DNA from: RGIG4608 sp045643885
GTDB taxonomy: Bacteria; Bacillota; Clostridia; Oscillospirales; CAG-272
DNA length: 64,000 nt
NCBI GenBank assembly: GCA_045643885.1
Contig: JAZRFY010000030.1
Span: 1-64,000 of the forward strand
Direction of reading: 5' to 3'
The notes below the pieces were generated by a model. It did not search any database. It had not been told where the DNA came from and was given only the letters and a program-made list of their open reading frames with translations. A program made the translations under genes and the position numbers. Of the stretch, positions 15,201 through 24,088 are shown one piece after another (within the stretch, counting starts at the first letter, position 1; each line of letters opens with the position of its first letter).

Positions 15201-17243
15201 TTATTTAGCGTAACCGTTACATTCGATTTCTTCGTAGGTTGTACCGGAAGAAGAGGAAGAAGCGGAAATGTAAATTCTTACCTTTTCGGAAACGATACCG
15301 CCAAGGTCGAATTCGAGGTAGTCGTCATATGCTCCGTTGCCTACAACAAGGTGGCTCATAACACTTGCGTTATCAGCGCAAACAACAACGTCCTTCCATT
15401 CGCCATTAGCATATACCTGTATCAACAAGTCTGCGCCAACACTTCCTGCGCCTGTGCTTGTTTTATCATAAGTATAGAATTTTAAGCTATGAAGCTCATA
15501 AGATCCACCAAGGTCGATGGTTGCGTCCATCATACCTGTCAAAGCCATTGCCGTGGAGAATCTACCGGGAGCGTTGTCGGCGTTCTTAATGCCGTCTGTA
15601 AGGGTTTCGTATCCGCCACCCTTCCACCAAGAAGCTGTCAATACAGATGATTTAGCTGCATCGGTGGGTGTAAACTGCTTGCCTGCGAAAATATTTTCAA
15701 CAAATACGGGCTCTTCGGGTTCGGGCTCAACCTTTTCGGAAAGCTTTGCGCTACATTCCATTTCATAGAATGTTGTCCACTCAATAGATGTCTGAGATGG
15801 GATAGTAAATCTAAGCTGTCTTGCAGCTACGCCGCCAAGGTCGAAAATCAACCATTCCTTGTCGACGTTATCGGGATTATCTACCCAATATGCCTGCAAT
15901 TCTTCAACGCTTTCGCAGTTAACTACAGTTGTCCATTCGCCGCCGAAAAGAACTTCAATTTTAAATCCTGAACCGAATCTTTGCACGCCGGTATTCCAAT
16001 AAAGGTAAACCTTAAATTCGTTCAAATCGTAAACCGCACCAAGGTCGATTGTTGCTTCAACCTTGCCACCGTTTTGCTTACTTGAGAATCTACCCTTACC
16101 TTCTTCAAAGATAATACCGTCAGTAATTGTCTGATATCCGAAGCTTGAGCTATACACATTGCCTGCCGCGTCGGAGGAAGGAACGAATACTTTGCCTGCA
16201 AATACGTTGGGAATAACTCCACAAACTGTGCAAATACCATTTTCAAGTGTATGTCCTGCGGAAATTTCAGTCTGTTCTACAAGAACTGTTCCACAAACGG
16301 AGCATTTCTTACCATCAGTAAGACCTGCTTCTGTGCAAGTTGCAGCTTTACCTGCAATAATTTCTTCTGTATGTGCGATTGTTGAGATTTCTTCCTGTGC
16401 TACAAGGATTTCGGCGCAAACGGAACACTTCTTACCTGCAGTAAGACCTGTTTCGGTGCAAGTTGCTGCCTTGCCTTCGATTGTTTCTTCAGTATGATCA
16501 AGCTTTGTTATAACCTTAGCTTCTCTGCTAATTTCTTCACCACAGTTGGAGCATTTAACAACGAGCTCGTATGAACCAGCAGACGTACAAGTTGCTTCAA
16601 CTCTGTTTTCTTCAACTGCATCTGCAGGAATGTGATCTATACAAAGATCGATATGACAAACGTCACATTCGAAGTCTTTGTTTTCGTCCTTGTGACCGTC
16701 GGCTTCAATAACTTCCTGTTCTACAAGAACTGCTTCACAAACGGAGCATCTCTTACCCTCTGTAAGACCTGCTTCTGTACAAGTTTGAGCTTTTCCTTCA
16801 ATAACTTCTTCAGTATGATCTGCTACGGGAATTTCTTCCTGTGCTACGAGAATTTCGTAGCAAACTGAACATTTCTTGCCCTCAGTAAGACCTGCCTCTG
16901 TGCAAGTGGGTGCTTCGCCCTTCAAGATTTCTTCTGTGTGTCCCTTTGCGGGGATTGCTTCTTGAGCTAAAAGGATTTCACCGCATACGGAGCATTTCTT
17001 ACCATCGGTAAGACCTGCTTCTGTACAGGTTGCCTCTTTACCCGCCAAAGCTTCTTCTGAGTGTCCTAAGGCCTCGCCTTCCGTAACACCACAAAGAGAA
17101 CATGTTTTAGGTGATAAACAATTTGCCTCTGTGAAGCTGTGTTCACACTCAAGCTGTGGCAAAAGGAATTCGCAGCTTGAAAGTGCAAAAATCACAAGTG
17201 CAAGTGTCATCAATACGATGATCGTTTTGAACATTGTTTTCAT
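15201..17243 (-). CDS. CxxC-repeat lipoprotein with two discoidin-like domains
   Basis: 680 residues. A lipoprotein signal ends at LSSC (Cys24). Residues about 33-345 are repeats of roughly 42 residues, five of them well conserved (TCTExGLTxGKxCSVC followed by LVxQExI and HTEE) and four diverged, each with one lone Cys, a CxxC pair and a His. Two F5/8 type C (discoidin-like, CBM32-type) domains follow at about 350-505 and 520-680, each with the RFS and DLGxxYxLxxxKxYxY pattern. No catalytic domain is seen. It probably sits on the outer face of the membrane and binds glycan; the repeats may be zinc- or disulfide-stabilised spacers. The two discoidin domains closely resemble the last two of the neighbouring GH95 protein. 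Confidence 0.8.
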   Translation of the reverse strand: MKTMFKTIIVLMTLALVIFALSSCEFLLPQLECEHSFTEANCLSPKTCSLCGVTEGEALGHSEEALAGKEATCTEAGLTDGKKCSVCGEILLAQEAIPAKGHTEEILKGEAPTCTEAGLTEGKKCSVCYEILVAQEEIPVADHTEEVIEGKAQTCTEAGLTEGKRCSVCEAVLVEQEVIEADGHKDENKDFECDVCHIDLCIDHIPADAVEENRVEATCTSAGSYELVVKCSNCGEEISREAKVITKLDHTEETIEGKAATCTETGLTAGKKCSVCAEILVAQEEISTIAHTEEIIAGKAATCTEAGLTDGKKCSVCGTVLVEQTEISAGHTLENGICTVCGVIPNVFAGKVFVPSSDAAGNVYSSSFGYQTITDGIIFEEGKGRFSSKQNGGKVEATIDLGAVYDLNEFKVYLYWNTGVQRFGSGFKIEVLFGGEWTTVVNCESVEELQAYWVDNPDNVDKEWLIFDLGGVAARQLRFTIPSQTSIEWTTFYEMECSAKLSEKVEPEPEEPVFVENIFAGKQFTPTDAAKSSVLTASWWKGGGYETLTDGIKNADNAPGRFSTAMALTGMMDATIDLGGSYELHSLKFYTYDKTSTGAGSVGADLLIQVYANGEWKDVVVCADNASVMSHLVVGNGAYDDYLEFDLGGIVSEKVRIYISASSSSSGTTYEEIECNGYAK

Positions 17244-17324
17244 ATATTTTCTCCTTTTTTGTAAATTATATAATGAACAAGAGAGAGTACAGAGGACATA
17301 CCCCCTCCTGCTATTATTTTGATT

Positions 17325-20300
17325 TTACTTAACCTCAATTCCCTCACATTCAATCTCTTGGAATGTGGTTCCATTGGAGTTAGCCGATCCTGAAATGTAG
17401 AATCTAACCTTTTCAGCAGTTATTCCGCCAAGATCAAATTCAAGGTAGTCGTTATTAAGTCCTTGATTAATAATTAAATGCTCGCAAAGCTTTGCATTAT
17501 TGGAACACGCAACAACGTCCTTCCATGCGCCGTCCACATAGATTTGAATAAGTATATCCTTTCCTATGCTTCCCTTTTTATTTGCCTCAGTTATGCTGTC
17601 CTTGGTATCATAGAGGTAAAATCTCAAGGTATTAAGTACATATTTGCCGCCTAAATCCAATGTGGCATCCATGAATCCGGTTGTTTGCATAACGGTTGAA
17701 AATCTACCTTCCATTTCGCCAACCTTGTTGCCGTCGGTGAGAGTTTCATATCCGCCACCCTTCCACCAAGAAGCAACCAAAACCTGTGCTTTTGCATCGG
17801 TTGTGGGAAGAAAACTCTTGCCTTCAAAAATGTTTTTAGGACTTTCGGGCTCGCTGCCTGCATTGGGATCAATCATTGTTGATCTAACACCGTAACATTC
17901 CATTTCATAGAATGTTGTCCATCCGCTCGATGTCTGATTAGGAATGATAAATTTAATCTTGCTTGCATAGATATCACCCAAATCAAATATCAATTCATCT
18001 GCAATGGCATTGGGATTTTCAACAAGATACTTTTCAAGCTCCTTAGTGCTTGAGCAATCAACTACAGTTTTCCATTCTCCATTAAAAAGAACTTGGATTT
18101 CAAACCCTTCACCGAATTTGCTCAAACCGTCCTTATAAAGATAAATCTTAAATTGGGACAAGTTATAAACCGAACCGAGATCAAGAGTTGCCTCAACCTT
18201 ACCACCGTTTTGTGCGCTGGAATATCTTCCGTTGCCTTCCTCATAGATAATACCGTCGGTTATTGCTTTATATCCGTATGCTGAGTTATACATATTTCCT
18301 GCTGCATTAGACGAAGGAACAAATTCTTTGCCTTCAAACACGTTTTTATATTCGAGCTTTTCATTAAGCTCTTTACCTGACAACGTGATTTCTTTTACTG
18401 CCGTTGAATCTGCAAAAATTCTTATTTTATTTGCTTTAGCTCTGTTCATGCCAAATACTAAGCAACTATCCGTCAAATAAGCATTTACTTCGTTTCTTGT
18501 GGTGCAAGAAACCACCGTGAACCATTCACCGCCATAAAGCGCTTCAACCTTTAAGCTATCACCTGTATATGAAGCACCGTCAAGGTATATATTAAGTTCT
18601 TCTAACGAATATATCTTGCCCAAATCAACGGTTGCACTACCGTCTGCAAAAACAAACTCCTTATTATTCATAATATTTTTAGAGTTATTTATAGGAGTAA
18701 GCTCTATAAGTTCACTTTCTTCGGATGAATATTTTGAAGTTACTGCCAAAGCATAAGTTTTACTTGGATCGTAAGTTGCTTGAACGACACATCCACTCGC
18801 CTCTGCAACAAGTGCGTATTTGCTACCACCCTCAAATTTTGCATACAAACGAGCGCTCTTAATAGCATCGTTACCTATTGCAGTTACTATTATTTTCCCA
18901 TTTTCAACTTCCCAAGAAAGAGAGTTAAATTCAAGCTCCAATGTTATTGGATTGGAATAACAAATAGCGCGTTTGCTTTCCACACCATTCTTAACCGCGG
19001 TAACAACAAAAGTTTTTCTTACATTCTGTTTGCCTTCTTCAGCCAACAAATCAAAAGTATTCTTTGCAGTGCTGCCAACGAAGGTATAAGAAGCATCGTT
19101 TTCGTATGCAACGTAAACATTATACTTGCTTGCTCCTTCTACAGGACTCCAATTAAGTTTGAATTCTGCATAGGAAATTCTCTCAAAACCAAGATTTTCC
19201 GGTTTTTCAAGTCTCATAACCTTTTCAAATCCTGTGATATAATAGGTTTCACCCTTAACTGTATCAAAGGTTATTAGCTTATCTGCAGACATTTTGTAAG
19301 AAACCTTTTCACCCTTTGAATTATATACTGTAACGTCAGAAAATTCGGGGTACTTTACAGATACGCTTCCGCCGTTTTTGGAAAGTATATTAATTTTGTT
19401 TGCCAAACTATTTTCCCAAGAAACGCTGACCTCAAAATTGCCTCTTGCAACAAGGCCAGTATATGCGCCCGTATCCCAACTCGTAGGAAGTGCAGGCAAA
19501 ATTTCAATAAATCCTTCATCACTTTGAAGGAGCATCTCAGTGAGTGCAGCTGTAGTTCCTGCGCTTGCTTCAATTTGGAATATCTTGCCGCAAACCATCA
19601 AGAGATTTTCAAGAGTTGAATTGCGAAGGTTGCCCGCAAGCATTTCCAATGCCAAATCTCCCTCTCCCGCTCTTGCATAAAGGGCCTGCTTGTGCGCCCA
19701 AGCCCAAGCAACTATGCTTGCCTCGTTTGATTCGGTTGAACCGATGGGCCAATCGTTTAAGCCGTTATTTCTTCCCGCAAGAGATACGAGAGCAGCGTCC
19801 AACCAAGCATTCGTGCTCGAATTAATGATATTGCCGGGGAACAAACCTACGAGCTGAGAAATATGTCTGTGATTAGGATTACCGAGTGAACCGTAGTAAT
19901 CTTCCTCACGGAATTCTTTTATTTGTCCCGACAAGCCAACAAGTATAGGATCATATTTATCAAGCTGATCCATTATTGTTTTAAGTATCGAATATTCTTC
20001 ATCAGAAAGCAATTCTCTATCTTCAAGATCTATGCCGAGAGCTTTAGCGCATTCAAGAGCTCCGTAGTTGTTTATGTAAGCCAATGTTTGCGCGTACGTA
20101 GTACCGGTTGTATAATACCAAGAACCGTTAACGTACATTTCAGGAGAATCGCAATACTCAACTAAATATTTTCCGTCATAGTTTTTTACGCATTTTGTAA
20201 CAAAACGTGCCGCATTTGTTAATACGTCATAAACGGTTTCAAGAACTCCTTCATCCTTGGTGAACAGATAGTATTCATAGAATACTTGTGTTAAAAGACC

Positions 20301-21860
20301 AAGGTTTCCTGCCGAACGGTCAGTATTGAAGAAGAACGGGTTGCCCGAAACACTCATTGCCCAACCGTTACCACCATCTTTACCGTACACATCGGGGTTA
20401 TACTGCGATATTGTATTATTAGCATATTTCTCAGCAACCGACATATATGCCTTGTTATAATCAACGTAAGGAATAAATGTTTCTGCCAAGTTAGTGCTAA
20501 ATACATGCCAATAATTCATTTGAATATTGATATTACTCCAATATCCACTCGACCAAGCAGGAGTATTGTAGCAGTTCCATGCACCCTGAAGGTTGGCGGG
20601 AAGTGCTCCTTCTCTTGAAGAAGCAATTATCAAATATCTTCCGTACTGAAGCAAAAGTGCCTCAAGATATGTGCTTTGTGTTCCTGCGTTGTATTTTTCA
20701 AGAAGTTTATCCGTCGTAAGAGCAAAATCCTCTTCTTTGCAATTCAAATCAATATCAACTCTGCCAAACAGTTCATCATAATCCGACAAGTGTCTTGATT
20801 TCAAGTAATCATACGCTTCGAGAACGCTCATAGAATCAATTTCATCAGTAACCTTATAAAGCTGATCCTGTACCTTTTCTCTCGCATCATCAAGATCAGT
20901 TTTAGCGGTTTGCTTATTGTGGCTATACTGACCGTTTTCAAAGTTTTCCGAGCAAAGCTCATAGTCAGTACCAAAGGTAGCAACAATAATTGCACTTGTC
21001 GCTCCCTCCACTCTGATAACGCCGTCCTTATCGGTCTTTGTTGTTCCGTCTTTGTCTTTATAGCTATGATTAACAGTATCGGCAGTAATAGTACCGCCAG
21101 TTGTGTAGACTCTATAATAACCGACAAAGTCAACGTCATAATATTCAAGTGTACCACTTAATTCAATGCAACCAATTCCATATTCAACACTTGAGGTTAC
21201 AGTTCCACTCTTGCCAAGTCCGTCTCCGCGTTTAACCATATAGCTTTGCTCAAAAGGAATGGTGGGACGAAGTGTAAAATCAAGGGGGCCGTTTTCGGCA
21301 TTAAGATAAATCACAAGAGCGTTATCGGGATAAGAAACAAAATATTCTCTAGTATATCTTGCGCCATCGTAATCATATTCGGTTGTTGAAATAGCCGTTC
21401 TCAAATCAAGTGCACGACTATAATTTCTAACATCGGAGAATTTATGTCCAAAATCAATATACGTTTCTGAAAAATTATTAAGACCGGCAACCTGTGGCCA
21501 AGAAGTCTTACCATTTTCCGTAACTGCTATCTGCCATGGATTTGATAATGTCTTTTCTGTAATTTGGACACGTTCGGTTTCGGTTCTTCCAAAAATGTTC
21601 GCACCAACATAACCATTGCCGATCGGCAAAGACCAGTTCTGCCATCCAATGTCCTGCCCTGCCATCATAGATGCTTCTTCAGACCCTTCATTAATAAAGG
21701 GCGCTTGCTCATCGTACCACAGCTTAAGCGGTATTGCATTAGGATTAACTTTTAAATCATTCATATCAACACCTCCGCCATTGTTTGGACTACAAGCAAT
21801 CATTGTAATTAGCAAAAATATACTCAATGCACTAATTGCTATTCGTTTGTTTTTTTTCAT
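17325..21860 (-). CDS. GH95-family lipoprotein (alpha-L-fucosidase-like) with discoidin domains
   Basis: 1511 residues. A lipoprotein signal ends at IAC (Cys23). Residues about 45-855 are GH95: LPIGNGYVGANIFGRTETER at the start, WSNINIQMNYW near 442-452, YCDSPEM with the probable general acid Glu near 572, the QLVGLFPGN segment, and the closing GFIEILPALPTSWDTG. Two fibronectin/Ig-like modules (about 860-1060) and three discoidin-like modules (about 1065-1165 short, 1170-1325, 1340-1511) follow. GH95 enzymes release alpha-1,2-fucose or alpha-L-galactose by inversion. The usual AWKINxWARL stretch is replaced by IVAWAWAHKQALYAR, so activity and specificity are less certain. AAAGGAG precedes the ATG. 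Confidence 0.85.
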   Translation of the reverse strand: MKKNKRIAISALSIFLLITMIACSPNNGGGVDMNDLKVNPNAIPLKLWYDEQAPFINEGSEEASMMAGQDIGWQNWSLPIGNGYVGANIFGRTETERVQITEKTLSNPWQIAVTENGKTSWPQVAGLNNFSETYIDFGHKFSDVRNYSRALDLRTAISTTEYDYDGARYTREYFVSYPDNALVIYLNAENGPLDFTLRPTIPFEQSYMVKRGDGLGKSGTVTSSVEYGIGCIELSGTLEYYDVDFVGYYRVYTTGGTITADTVNHSYKDKDGTTKTDKDGVIRVEGATSAIIVATFGTDYELCSENFENGQYSHNKQTAKTDLDDAREKVQDQLYKVTDEIDSMSVLEAYDYLKSRHLSDYDELFGRVDIDLNCKEEDFALTTDKLLEKYNAGTQSTYLEALLLQYGRYLIIASSREGALPANLQGAWNCYNTPAWSSGYWSNINIQMNYWHVFSTNLAETFIPYVDYNKAYMSVAEKYANNTISQYNPDVYGKDGGNGWAMSVSGNPFFFNTDRSAGNLGLLTQVFYEYYLFTKDEGVLETVYDVLTNAARFVTKCVKNYDGKYLVEYCDSPEMYVNGSWYYTTGTTYAQTLAYINNYGALECAKALGIDLEDRELLSDEEYSILKTIMDQLDKYDPILVGLSGQIKEFREEDYYGSLGNPNHRHISQLVGLFPGNIINSSTNAWLDAALVSLAGRNNGLNDWPIGSTESNEASIVAWAWAHKQALYARAGEGDLALEMLAGNLRNSTLENLLMVCGKIFQIEASAGTTAALTEMLLQSDEGFIEILPALPTSWDTGAYTGLVARGNFEVSVSWENSLANKINILSKNGGSVSVKYPEFSDVTVYNSKGEKVSYKMSADKLITFDTVKGETYYITGFEKVMRLEKPENLGFERISYAEFKLNWSPVEGASKYNVYVAYENDASYTFVGSTAKNTFDLLAEEGKQNVRKTFVVTAVKNGVESKRAICYSNPITLELEFNSLSWEVENGKIIVTAIGNDAIKSARLYAKFEGGSKYALVAEASGCVVQATYDPSKTYALAVTSKYSSEESELIELTPINNSKNIMNNKEFVFADGSATVDLGKIYSLEELNIYLDGASYTGDSLKVEALYGGEWFTVVSCTTRNEVNAYLTDSCLVFGMNRAKANKIRIFADSTAVKEITLSGKELNEKLEYKNVFEGKEFVPSSNAAGNMYNSAYGYKAITDGIIYEEGNGRYSSAQNGGKVEATLDLGSVYNLSQFKIYLYKDGLSKFGEGFEIQVLFNGEWKTVVDCSSTKELEKYLVENPNAIADELIFDLGDIYASKIKFIIPNQTSSGWTTFYEMECYGVRSTMIDPNAGSEPESPKNIFEGKSFLPTTDAKAQVLVASWWKGGGYETLTDGNKVGEMEGRFSTVMQTTGFMDATLDLGGKYVLNTLRFYLYDTKDSITEANKKGSIGKDILIQIYVDGAWKDVVACSNNAKLCEHLIINQGLNNDYLEFDLGGITAEKVRFYISGSANSNGTTFQEIECEGIEVK

Positions 21861-21931
21861 AACCCTACTCCTTTCAAACGCAATTATAGTTAATTAATAA
21901 TTAAAAATAATACTAATATAGAGATTACATC

Positions 21932-21963
21932 TTGATTATATCTCGAATATGTGATATAATCAA
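21932..21963. promoter_or_regulatory. two opposed, overlapping promoters in one palindrome
   Basis: Perfect 10-bp arms TTGATTATAT (21932-21941) and ATATAATCAA (21954-21963) enclose 12 bp. Because of the symmetry each strand carries TTGATT, a 17-bp spacer and TATAAT. The plus promoter (-35 at 21932, -10 at 21955) drives the AraC gene; the minus promoter (-35 at 21963-21958, -10 at 21940-21935) drives the GH95 gene. Each -35 overlaps the other's -10, so they should not fire together. Confidence 0.7.
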
Positions 21964-21992
21964 TGTAAAATATACACGATGCATTGTAAAAT
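21964..21992. promoter_or_regulatory. candidate AraC-type binding site (21-bp spaced direct repeats)
   Basis: TGTAAAAT occurs at 21964-21971 and again at 21985-21992, 21 bp apart, the spacing of AraC-family half-sites. The first copy abuts the -35 box of the GH95 promoter, the place where AraC proteins activate, and both lie at or just after the predicted start of the regulator's own transcript, where they would repress. Confidence 0.5.
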
Positions 21993-22086
21993 CGTTTGTA
22001 TTTTGGCAATAATAACCACTATTTGTTCAATATGCTCAAAAAATTAGGTGATTTTTACAACACTTTTTCAGGAAGGAGAATATCTT

Positions 22087-22986
22087 TTGGAATTTCAAAA
22101 ATTAGCCAATCACGATCATTATTATCACACCCACTCTGACTTTTTCCATTATTCTTCGGATCTTGTTCACGCATTTTTGATGGATAATTACAATATTGGA
22201 ATGCACGAGCAAGAATTTTATGAAATAAATATAATAACTCGAGGAAGTGGAGTTCATTATATAAATAACAATCTTGTTCCTGCGAAAGAAGGAGATGTAT
22301 TTATCATTCCACCTAAGGTAAGTCACGGTTATTTGGGTGGGCAAGGATTTGACGTTTTTCACGTTATTCTAAGCGATGCTTTTATGAATAAATACGTTGC
22401 AGATTTGCAGCAATTACCCTCTTTTTTCACACTTTTCGGCGCAGAACCCTTGATGCGAGGTAAAACAAGCTATCCCCTTCACCTCACGCTTTCTCAAGAT
22501 ATTTTAAAACCAACTCTAAACATCATTATTGAGATATCCCGTTACAATAATTTCAGCGATTATGCCGAATGTATTGTCAGAAATAATTTGGCAATGGCAT
22601 CCATCGGTCTTTTGTGCAATGCATATACGACAAGCAATCCAAGCACTGATTTTTCCTTTAGTGAGGAACGTGCTTTGATGGAATCTATTTCGCATATTCA
22701 TGAAAGGTATTTTGAGAAAATCACAATTGATGATTTGTTACAAATTGCGCATATGTCCCGCACGGTATATATCCAAAAATTCAAAGATATTTGCAAAATG
22801 TCGCCTGCCGCTTACATCAACAAAACGCGAATAGAATCCGCATCTGTAATGCTTGCAAATACCTCTATGAGCGTATCTGAAATTGCGTATCGAACGGGTT
22901 TTTACGACGCATCTCATTTCACAAAATCATTTGAAAACTTTTATAAAATCTCTCCGATTGAATATAGAAAACAAAAAACAAAATAA
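22087..22986 (+). CDS. AraC-family transcriptional regulator
   Basis: 299 residues. An N-terminal cupin-like sensor (about 25-150, with GSGVHYINN and VFIIPPKVSHGY) is followed by two helix-turn-helix motifs at the C-terminus (about 205-295: ITIDDLLQIAHMSRTVYIQK and VSEIAYRTGFYDASHFTKSF). The frame opens upstream with a GTG at 22048, but TTG at 22087 is preferred because GGAAGGAG lies 8 bases before it. It is divergent from the GH95 gene and shares a palindromic promoter region with it, so it is the probable regulator of that gene in response to a sugar. A strong terminator follows. Confidence 0.9.
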   Translation: MEFQKLANHDHYYHTHSDFFHYSSDLVHAFLMDNYNIGMHEQEFYEINIITRGSGVHYINNNLVPAKEGDVFIIPPKVSHGYLGGQGFDVFHVILSDAFMNKYVADLQQLPSFFTLFGAEPLMRGKTSYPLHLTLSQDILKPTLNIIIEISRYNNFSDYAECIVRNNLAMASIGLLCNAYTTSNPSTDFSFSEERALMESISHIHERYFEKITIDDLLQIAHMSRTVYIQKFKDICKMSPAAYINKTRIESASVMLANTSMSVSEIAYRTGFYDASHFTKSFENFYKISPIEYRKQKTK

Positions 22987-23016
22987 AAATTCGATTGCTT
23001 TCGGTCAGATATCATA

Positions 23017-23048
23017 AAAAAAGGAGAAGCTCTCGCTTCTCCTTTTTT
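23017..23048. terminator. bidirectional terminator between AraC and PHP genes
   Basis: AAAAAAGGAGAAGC and GCTTCTCCTTTTTT form a perfect 14-bp stem with loop TCTC between convergent genes. It closes the regulator transcript and the roughly 30-kb minus-strand gene run. Confidence 0.92.
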
Positions 23049-23053
23049 ATTTA

Positions 23054-24073
23054 TTAGTCATATAATTCGTCAATAAAGTATGCACGGCTATAAGCGGTAT
23101 TTCCATTTCCGTCCATCAAAGTAATACGAATATATGGATTTTTATTTATGCCCTGCTTTTCCATATTCAAATGCCAAGCAATGTCAAACTCAACCTGAGT
23201 TAACAGATTTTCTTCGTCTCTTTTAGCAAATAGATGTCTGTTATCGGTTGAAAGTCCAACAAACGCAACCGGTGATGTAACAATTTTAACAACTCCGTTA
23301 TCGATTGAGATTTCAAATATTTCAGGTCCCGTGGAAGCATAAAATTCACCATTTTTCAATGCTTCAAAAACACTGCTGTATGTCAACTCTTTTGAACCTA
23401 TCATAACGTATCCGCCAAAGCAATCCCTCAATTTGTGCGCATCGTCAGTAGCCAATGGGAAAATCTTTTCTCCATTTCTCAATAGATCATCAAACGGCTG
23501 TGCGGTATCAAAATATCCATTTCTTGCGCATCCCGTGTTGTAAAGCTCAATTCCCCACAATCCTTTAAGACCTGCATAATCGGAATAATTCTGCAAGGAC
23601 CACACAGGATGATTATATGAAACCAAGCAGCCCTCATCATTTGCCATTTTTATTACCTTGTTGACGTCTTCAACATCATAAATACGGTTATATTGCGATG
23701 CTTCTTGCTCTTTTGTAATATATTGATACGAATGTTCAAGCCACATCTTGCTCTTGTCAAAAGTACTAAAGCAATTTTTGTTTTCGTCAGGGGAATAAAT
23801 ATTTAAATGGTACGTTTTTGCAAATGAAAAATCACAATCAACTCTGTTATTTGTGCTTATCTCGGTTGCCGTAAGAGCAACAAAGTGCTCATCGGTAAGC
23901 TCTGGGTGTGGGACCATAACCTCGTGATCGGTAAAGGCAACGATAGAATATCCCTTTTCCATATACATTTGCTTTACTTCTTCCGGAGAAAAATCCCCGT
24001 CAGAAACAGTTGTATGAACGTGTAAATTGGCTTTGTAAAAATTTCCAACGTTTTTCAAAAGGTATTTTTTCAT
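23054..24073 (-). CDS. PHP-domain metal-dependent phosphoesterase-like protein
   Basis: 339 residues, cytoplasmic. PHP motifs appear in order: NLHVHTTVSDG (His18, His20, Asp25), VAFTDHEV (Asp49-His50), TATEIST (Glu71), VSYNHPVW and LATDDAHKL. These are the metal ligands of the polymerase and histidinol phosphatase superfamily. The C-terminal part (about 240-339) is beta-rich. The ATG at 24073 is preferred over 24085 because GGAGGT lies 5-6 bases before it. It is the last gene after GH2 and GH43 and could dephosphorylate a sugar phosphate, but the substrate is unknown. Confidence 0.85.
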   Translation of the reverse strand: MKKYLLKNVGNFYKANLHVHTTVSDGDFSPEEVKQMYMEKGYSIVAFTDHEVMVPHPELTDEHFVALTATEISTNNRVDCDFSFAKTYHLNIYSPDENKNCFSTFDKSKMWLEHSYQYITKEQEASQYNRIYDVEDVNKVIKMANDEGCLVSYNHPVWSLQNYSDYAGLKGLWGIELYNTGCARNGYFDTAQPFDDLLRNGEKIFPLATDDAHKLRDCFGGYVMIGSKELTYSSVFEALKNGEFYASTGPEIFEISIDNGVVKIVTSPVAFVGLSTDNRHLFAKRDEENLLTQVEFDIAWHLNMEKQGINKNPYIRITLMDGNGNTAYSRAYFIDELYD

Positions 24074-24088
24074 TGCTACCTCCAACTA

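Noticed and set aside
22048..22086. GTG start at 22048 for the AraC regulator
   Set aside because: No ribosome site precedes it, whereas GGAAGGAG lies 8 bases before the TTG at 22087.
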